A stretch of 64,000 bases of DNA from Sialis fuliginosa (lineage: Eukaryota > Arthropoda > Insecta > Megaloptera > Sialidae). The stretch is taken from assembly GCA_961205875.1 (NCBI GenBank), contig OY540813.1:31033001-31097000 (forward strand). Reading direction: 5' to 3'. Positions 61,101 to 64,000 of this stretch are shown piece after piece. The notes below the pieces were generated by a model, which was not told the origin of the DNA, ran no database searches, and worked only from the letters and a program-made list of their open reading frames with translations. The position numbers and the translations under genes are program-made. Every line of letters starts with the position of its first letter. Within the stretch, counting starts at the first letter, position 1.

Positions 61101-62114
61101 ACTCAATAAATACCCTAACCTCTTCAATAAAAGATATAGTTCCATTAACATAAACAACGCCAATCTGTTCACTTTGTAAAGAGGGATGGGCTCGTATTCT
61201 TAACCCAGCGCTATTTTGTGCTACAAACTTTCTAAGTTTATTCGGCTGCTGGGCCGGTCTTTTTATTTGCGTTTGAGTTGGTGGCGTTAGACCTTGCGGA
61301 GGTTCTTTTACTTCTACACGATATGCCTATAATAAATTTTTGAATTAAATAACTACCAATATACACAGAAATAAGATAAAGAATATATAATTGTTTAGTA
61401 AAATTTATAAAAAAAATCATAGTAATTTTCTATAAAAAAATATATCTGCAATGAAACATAATTTGGTTTTTTAAAAATTAATAATTAATATTTTTAACAG
61501 AATATTATTATTACCTCTTCCATCTGATATCCATCAATATCGACAATAATAGAATAACAGCCGGTTGCTGCAGGTGCCCACGTTGCACTGTATGACCCAT
61601 CTCCATTGTCACGAACTCGCATTCTCTCCGCAGTTCGACTACTTTCATCGTTTTGCTGCTGATCGATTTTCATACATTGAGTCTCATCGGTTGTAGCGCT
61701 TTTATCATCACTTAATTTAGGAAGTGTCATTTGTGATATGTCTGATTGACTAACACGTCGCATTTTTCTACCTGGGTCTCCATCAAAATCCTTTTTGTTG
61801 ATTGGTATAGCACAAACAGAAACCTAAACAAATTATTTGATTGCAGATTTATTACCTTTTTTGTATAAATTAAAATAATATAATTATTTACTTGAAGACT
61901 TGGTGCATGTACGACTTCTCCATATTGATCCCGTGTGACTACAGTAACAGCCTCGGGCCAACCTGCGCGTAGTTCATCACGAGCGCAAAGTACTTGGCAG
62001 CGCTGAACGTCAACACGACTGTCAGGTTGTAACCATAATGCTAAACGGCCACCTGAAGTACCAGTTGCACCACGTACCAGATCTCTGAGAAATTGTCTTT
62101 CATTTGATTGAGCA
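39374..62114 (-). CDS. hiw: Highwire/MYCBP2 E3 ubiquitin ligase, C-terminal part (33 exons)
   Basis: Exons: 62114-61892, 61823-61515, 61326-61120, 61057-60849, 60789-60491, 59879-59573, 58808-58630, 54568-54485, 54385-54162, 54072-53751, 53691-53116, 53051-52830, 52725-52456, 50892-50833, 50751-50513, 50444-50273, 50211-49961, 49880-49728, 49660-49352, 47509-47285, 47221-47104, 47027-46813, 46749-46564, 45563-45192, 45134-44983, 44914-44680, 44619-44392, 43498-43370, 43295-43053, 41912-41619, 40113-39922, 39820-39553, 39489-39374. All phases join, giving 2,528 codons. The family (PHR proteins; Drosophila Highwire, human MYCBP2) restrains synapse growth and promotes axon degeneration by ubiquitinating targets such as the DLK/Wallenda kinase. 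The RCC1-like and PHR domains lie beyond the right edge. Only exon 50892-50833 has weak sites (donor GTTAAA). Introns carry many mobile elements, but no exon is broken. Confidence 0.95.
40258..40848. mobile_element. TA-flanked MITE (GGGTC family), copy 2
   Basis: This copy has the same termini and order as the one at 20394-20992 and is flanked by TA (40256-40257 and 40849-40850). It is 591 bp against 599 bp in copy 1, with few differences, which indicates recent spread. It lies in the Highwire intron between exons 41912-41619 and 40113-39922. Confidence 0.85.
41619..41912 (-). CDS. hiw: Highwire RING-H2 exon
   Basis: One 98-codon exon holds the RING finger that binds the ubiquitin-loaded E2. 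It starts EYAKVACNKVHPCGHLCGG (a cysteine-rich lead), then CLPCLQGCTPEAG, and the RING proper DMCMICFTEAL...IQLKCGHVFHLHCC...CPICK. Spacing and the C-x2-C, C-x-H-x2-H-x2-C, CPxC pattern are as in MYCBP2. Both flanking introns are phase 0, with a GTAAGT donor. Confidence 0.96.
41967..43020 (-). mobile_element. mariner element with broken transposase
   Basis: Terminal repeats CTACATGGGCTGAAAAGTCT and complement CTACATAGGCTGAAAAGTTT bound 1,054 bp flanked by TA on both sides (41965-41966, 43021-43022). On the minus strand, the transposase N-terminus is legible (42797-42620: TSLRHWVAEFRLDRMSLNDA, RSGKPNKAVTPENI, IVLNDRKVK). Later remnants read as a WMKHESITTH-like version of the ETWIHHYTPE motif, a DNAPFQKAHVT-like segment and a HPPYSIDLAPSDY-like segment in shifted frames. 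Several frameshifts and stops make it a dead copy. It sits in the Highwire intron between exons 43295-43053 and 41912-41619. Confidence 0.9.
43053..44619 (-). CDS. hiw: Highwire cysteine-rich exons upstream of the RING
   Basis: Exons 44619-44392, 43498-43370 and 43295-43053 encode GKLSETWAHV...LASLCTLDPEHGKRLSSARWG, then PTCSNHDDGVTYAIIQCNLC, ADCDRFLHLHRRTRMHQRQ, and VCKEEEEAIKVELHEGCGRT...GVCRFCGATSNSG...NICADHDCQ. The C-x2-C and H-x2-H pairs indicate zinc-binding modules of B-box-like character that precede the catalytic end in PHR ligases. The splice phases are all 0. Confidence 0.9.
43570..44176. mobile_element. Foldback repeat in a Highwire intron
   Basis: Arms GTGCTATATATACC...TTATATGACACAAAATACACA and the inverted ATTTTGTGTCATATGATCTT...CCCTGTATAGTGCC pair over about 250 bp. 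The interior includes the empty-site paralogue (about 43794-43826) of the hAT insertion at 4152-4454. Same family as 3.6-4.5 kb and 37.5-37.9 kb. Confidence 0.7.
45600..46420. other. Highwire intron with G-rich tracts
   Basis: Between exons 46749-46564 and 45563-45192, the intron contains GGGGGGCCGGGG (45926 on), GGGGAGAGGGGGG (46111 on) and GAGGGGCGGGGGGAAGGGGG (46154 on). No inverted termini were certain. It is probably an old member of the G-tract repeat families seen at 31.4, 48.3 and 56.9 kb. Confidence 0.4.
46564..47509 (-). CDS. hiw: Highwire DOC/APC10-like domain exons
   Basis: Exons 47509-47285, 47221-47104, 47027-46813 and 46749-46564 encode the jelly-roll DOC-type domain characteristic of PHR proteins, also found in APC10. 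Recognisable parts are LTSYVEVKASSRP, CLTDNSTETFWESGDEDR, KWLNITCSPHYHPSIIFVYV and NCRDPANKITYITF, then LETRLVGCWVNCYI and IRQIRVLGHL. The phases 0/1/0 join cleanly across the four exons. In APC10 this fold aids substrate recognition; a similar role here is inference. Confidence 0.92.
47824..48846. mobile_element. 1-kb palindrome with poly-G core in a Highwire intron
   Basis: The outer ends GGCTAAAACCCTAAGTGCGA and complement GGCTAAAACCCGAAGTGCGG open arms that pair nearly to the centre. They include CTAGTTCTAGCC blocks, ATATCAGTTTTTGG, and inner GTTTGCTGACTGTCCCAGTGG / CCACTGGGACAGTCAGC, then AAGAAAAATCTTCGGGGGG / CCCCCCTCGAAAATTTTTCTT. The CTAGTTCTAGCC unit occurs four times. GGCTAGAACTAGG near the ends is itself a small palindrome. 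The inner CAGTGGCGTA...TATGCCACTG pair may be a separate MITE that landed inside. Confidence 0.8.
49352..52725 (-). CDS. hiw: Highwire central linker exons
   Basis: Exons 52725-52456, 50892-50833, 50751-50513, 50444-50273, 50211-49961, 49880-49728 and 49660-49352 cover a mostly disordered, serine-rich linker (SPSESGSPAHIVL-like, EIFTEPQLRTHNLQ-like stretches), followed by helical repeats (LALLKRPVLAFILQRHDLEG, ALNWLLRSVTQPICLHDLLW, FHALLQTISDVMLALPPGSP). A short zinc-type CDLCRNRYMKQ is at the start. The 60-bp exon 50892-50833 (ARKARHLSVNVKQARKALD) is squeezed between a hAT insertion and exon 50751. Its sites are weak, but its phase and basic helix fit. Confidence 0.85.
50940..52328. mobile_element. 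hAT element, 1.39 kb, in a Highwire intron
   Basis: The ends TAGAGATGGG and complement TAGAGATGTG are flanked by perfect 8-bp duplications CTGCATAG (50932-50939 and 52329-52336). Subterminal sequence is filled with GACTCGAGT / TGACTCATT / GATTCGTTC / TTGAATC words, as in many hAT families. No full transposase was recognised, so it is likely non-autonomous. Its left end lies only about 40 bp from the small exon 50892-50833. Confidence 0.88.
52830..54568 (-). CDS. hiw: Highwire serine-rich exons and zinc-knuckle exon
   Basis: Exons 54568-54485, 54385-54162, 54072-53751, 53691-53116 and 53051-52830. The first three are serine/proline-rich (SSSPQAYGSSRSIGV, DPSPSPSGSSSLHSPPDTPN) and end AVFAAFLWHEG. 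The fourth continues IVHDAMACASFLKFHPNLP and contains ALKALVYLWEELSSN and a lysine-rich tract. The fifth has ETLILEEGG and a zinc-finger-like C-x2-C...H-x4-H (CELCGGNFPHPVTYHMKQYH) with GWAGICGDGG. This corresponds to the central conserved part of PHR ligases. The joins across exons are phase 1/2 and exact. Confidence 0.9.
55382..56052. repeat. Dispersed repeat with AGGGTTCC/GGAATCCT ends
   Basis: It begins around TGGGCACGCACATGATAGGG and TTCC and ends TTTCTTCGGAATCCTAAAAA, echoing the CTTCGGAACCCTA terminus near 7990 and the ACTTCGGAACC word near 37215. Two internal tandem-like segments (55493-55600 and 55755-55870) repeat GTTCGTTATAATTTTCA(C/T)TGAAA and TTGAATTGATAGTT(T/C)AGAAATTAGAGGG. Confidence 0.6.
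56290..56364 (-). CDS. hiw: Candidate alternative Highwire exon
   Basis: A 75-bp stretch bounded by CTGCAAG (acceptor, 56365) and CCAG|GTACTTG (donor, 56289) is open, with 2 leading and 1 trailing base. This fits exactly between exon 58808-58630 (ends with 1 base) and exon 54568-54485 (starts with 2). It would insert about 25 residues (V, then GGGAFCRGGAVTVPVLPLPG, GHVP). It is strikingly GC-rich (GTTTTGCCGCGGTGGAGCGG) compared with its AT-rich intron. The exact phase fit could occur by chance about one time in three. Transcript evidence is needed; without it this is a candidate cassette exon. Confidence 0.4.
56872..57113. mobile_element. MITE with GCTAGGGGGG ends
   Basis: TGGCGTTGCTAGGGGGG at the left and complement TGGCGTCGCTAGGGGGG at the right bound about 240 bp. 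Both sides carry CCCGGGGCG and GCCCCCC/CTCCC tracts. A truncated relative lies at 31412-31560, and the TGGCGTA end of the 48.3-kb inner hairpin is similar. No coding capacity. Confidence 0.75.
57200..57900 (+). pseudogene. Tc1-like transposase relic
   Basis: Plus-strand fragments in several frames match a Tc1-type transposase. Near 57321 is MTYGKAAKLFKKSKKFVVKW, a helix-turn-helix. At about 57426-57650 is a second part with RFSKYSSENPQS and KPFLSEKQVEKR. Near 57685 is VIFSDEANFW, the first DDE aspartate region. Near 57755-57850 come NIHIKKVWRS and YAQMIPAGSGQKRR. Stops and frameshifts separate them. Terminal repeats were not identified. The relic is antisense to Highwire. Confidence 0.7.
58630..62114 (-). 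CDS. hiw: Highwire filamin-type repeat and SH3-like exons
   Basis: Exons 62114-61892 and 61823-61515 form the filamin/ABP280-type immunoglobulin repeat: RAGWPEAVTVVTRDQYGEVV, HAPSLQVSVCAIP, a variable insert (QSDISQMTLPKL...), then RVRDNGDGSYSATWAPAATG and CYSIIVDIDGYQMEE. Exons 61326-61120, 61057-60849 and 60789-60491 contain repeated small barrel-like modules (GLRIRAHPSLQSEQIGVVYV / VHNDDGVWLRLS; HNVRSRPTLVAPPVGMLVLG / NGEGVWLLLDAETV), each with an R.S/HPSL...G...V..DGVWLRL pattern. Exons 59879-59573 (GFNFSVASTSKALVQESM) and 58808-58630 (ELSGVSVKDLVKAIGESRAN, PPDTPRR) complete this section. All boundaries keep frame. Confidence 0.92.
59956..60435 (-). pseudogene. Intronic open frame resembling a dispersed SWIM-type protein N-terminal part
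   Basis: A 159-codon frame fills most of the 611-bp Highwire intron between exons 60789-60491 and 59879-59573, on the same strand. Residues about 24-100 (RYKMISTGTICYWTDINPRK, FVEGECVFNASHIIKFGKNK, VNFSAYCSQTSDL) resemble a protein family I know only as repeated, transposon-associated predicted genes in aphid-like genomes, which usually continues into a SWIM zinc finger. That continuation is absent. After TSDLTNSDSKWQYYIDD the frame becomes hydrophobic and unlike the family. It looks like an inserted fragment. Function and even family remain uncertain. Confidence 0.35.
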
Positions 62115-62271
62115 CTGGAATGAAAAAGAAAAATAAGATTTAGTTATATTTAAAAAGATAAGGTTTTTTTGTCTTTATTTTATCTTCATTAATTACAATG
62201 AATACCTATTAAAGAGGGGGGATTGATTTGTTTTTAGACAGATTTTATAAAAAAACTAATTTTTTATTAAA

Positions 62272-62389
62272 CAAGTCTTGAGGCTTCCGCGGTGATTTTT
62301 AGAAGAGCCCTGAAGATGTCCACTGCAATGTGTGACGAAACGTTCGTCGATAACACGACCAAACCGACAAACCCAGAAGCCAAGATCCA
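62272..62389 (+). mobile_element. Minimal Penelope-derived insertion, copy 3
   Basis: The 118-bp insertion is flanked by identical 15-bp copies of TAATTTTTTATTAAA (62257-62271 and 62390-62404). It begins CAAGTCTTGAGGCTTCCGCG and ends CCCAGAAGCCAAGATCCA, like the other copies. The interior keeps CCTGAAGATGTCCACTGCAA and GTGTGACGAAACGTTCGTCG. This is the hammerhead-like core with an intact GUC, but without an obvious stem I. It lies upstream of exon 62114-61892. Confidence 0.8.
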
Positions 62390-62683
62390 TAATTTTTTAT
62401 TAAATATAATAAAAATCTAATTAATTTCCAACTATGAATGTTATTTATTCTATAAACAACCTCCGTAGAGGTTTACAAAAATTGCCGTAGCGGATGGTAT
62501 TTCACATCCTCATGGCGGGGTATTGGTTAAAGTTTTCAACTAGCAATAATCGCACCTCGGTTAGACCTCATTGGTTACGATATCGCCACTGCGCAAAGCT
62601 AAAGAATGATTGTACGCGTAGCAACCTAACTAAATCGCATATACATTTCGTTGGCGAGAGCTAAGTTACTAACGGGATTTTCA

Positions 62684-62848
62684 CATGCTAGGATTCACGG
62701 TATAAGCGGTTAGTGACCGGCGAGTTTTGATTGGCTGATTAATGGAATTTCTGATGCATTCTACCAGAAATTCCATAAATCAGCCAATGAAAACACACCG
62801 GTCACTAACCGATAATTAACCGCTTACTGTCGTGAATCCGAACAATAT
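62684..62848. repeat. Foldback element, about 160 bp
   Basis: GGATTCACGGTATAAGCGGT, TAGTGACCGG and TTGATTGGCTGATTAATGGA at the left are matched in reverse by TCCATAAATCAGCCAATGAA, CCGGTCACTAACCG and ACCGCTTACTGTCGTGAATCC at the right. The loop is only about 15 bases around ATGCATTC. It is the most compact perfect hairpin in the window. Confidence 0.75.
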
Positions 62849-62849
62849 C

Positions 62850-64000
62850 ATTGTATTTTCAGATATTGCCAGTATCTTATTCTGTGGAATTAAATTATTT
62901 AAAATCATTAATATTGATTGTTGAAATAAAAAATTGAACGTGATTTTTAAAAATTTTGTATTTACATTGTATTTTATTAGATTTTATTTATTATATAGTT
63001 AGATTAAATGCTGAATATGAATATATAATAATAAAATTACATATGCCAATCCTGTATTCAGAGAAGTCTTTAATCAAGTAAGTGGTAAGAAACAGGTTTA
63101 AATTAAAAAAAAAAATACTTGTGACAAAGTGCACGATTATAATTATTTTAATATTATTGGTTATTTATTTTGTTATATTGAATTATTGAGATTTTTTAGA
63201 TGACTATTGATAAAGTAAAAACAAAGAATATATTATTACAAAAACGGTTATGTAATTAGCATTGTATGTATTTAGATTTCCTTGTGAGAAAATTTTACAT
63301 TTGAATGAACTTCTTAAATATTCGTTTATGCATACACTGATTTTACTATTTTTATTCATGAGATTGGAATTGTTACAGTTTTTAAACAACTGCGTTTTTT
63401 TATCTCACTATTGATTTATCACGTTTGAATTATCAGTCGCAGTGTCGGACTTAGGCCACCAAAAATTGTCCGCATAATATTTGAAGACCTTTTTTTCGCT
63501 ACCACTTTTGAAAAAAAATTCACTGGCGGAACTGAATTACTTTTTTTTGGTTCTACACCTCACTTATACATTTAAACGTAATTAAAGTAATTCGTTGTCA
63601 TGTCAATTTTGATGGCCCCTTAACCTCACTTTTGCGCTCCCCTGCTATTTTTGATGACCTCCCACGACGAAGGCTGGTTTCGCCAAATTGGCGAAATCAG
63701 GATTTTTTAGGAGAGGGGGGGGATTTTTTATGAGGGGGCATTGGCATATAATATTGATATTTTACATATATATTATAATATGGTATAACAATTTCGCCCC
63801 TCGCTTGTTACAATATTGCGAAGAGCCTCGCCCCCTTGGTCCCTCTTCTGGTCACCAATCTCTAACTACACCATTGATAAAACATTTTTATTAAAAATAT
63901 TAATATCTAACGATTTTTTTTAATTCTTTGTTAATAATTCAGTAATTATAGTTTAAATAATTTAAAAATACGTAGTAGTTAACAAAAGAATACGAAATTA
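62850..64000. other. AT-rich DNA upstream of the first visible Highwire exon
   Basis: No further exon was found to the right edge. Since exon 62114-61892 starts in phase with one leading base, the gene must continue upstream beyond 64000, or through exons too weak to see here. A G-rich repeat fragment (AGGAGAGGGGGGGGATTTTT near 63710) is present. Confidence 0.5.

Overview
The window looks like nuclear DNA of an arthropod, most likely an insect and perhaps a hemipteran such as an aphid. It is strongly AT-rich, its genes are split by GTAAGT/AG introns, and it is crowded with DNA transposons, foldback elements and a Penelope-like retroelement. Species assignment is inference only. No rRNA, tRNA, CRISPR array or bacterial-type operon was seen.

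Three host genes are supported, all on the minus strand. (1) The first coding exon of a TMEM65-like mitochondrial membrane protein (22389..22029); its remaining exons are not visible, so much of 1..22 kb may be its intron. (2) A complete four-exon SWEET sugar transporter (30405..26569, 222 residues). (3) The C-terminal part of the giant ubiquitin ligase Highwire/MYCBP2/RPM-1 (62114..39374). For this gene I placed 33 exons whose phases all join into one frame of 2,528 codons, from the filamin-type repeat through the DOC/APC10-like region to the RING and tandem-cysteine catalytic end. Its 5' part lies beyond the right edge. A further 75-bp exon candidate (56364..56290) fits its phase exactly.

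The rest is a mobile-element landscape. Region 1..22 kb holds two Helitron-like ends, hAT-type insertions with 8-bp duplications, several foldback elements, and a 1.7-kb element with roughly 520-bp inverted arms around a cysteine-rich open frame. Region 22..32 kb holds the SWEET gene with foldbacks in and beside it. Region 32..37 kb holds a P-element-like transposon with a decayed THAP transposase exon and, next to it, a Penelope-like element arranged as an inverted dimer inside a single 13-bp target duplication. Region 37..64 kb is Highwire; its introns carry a mariner, a 1.39-kb hAT, a 1-kb palindrome, a Tc1 relic, a 0.6-kb TA-flanked MITE also present at 20.4 kb, and a 118-bp Penelope-derived insertion.

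The most unusual points are the P-element-like transposon carrying a fragment shared with the neighbouring SWEET intron, the family of inverted or minimal Penelope-like insertions with partial hammerhead-like cores, and an empty-site paralogue inside the same window that confirms one hAT insertion. Element boundaries rest on terminal repeats and target duplications read by eye. Family names for short MITEs are inferred from those signatures.
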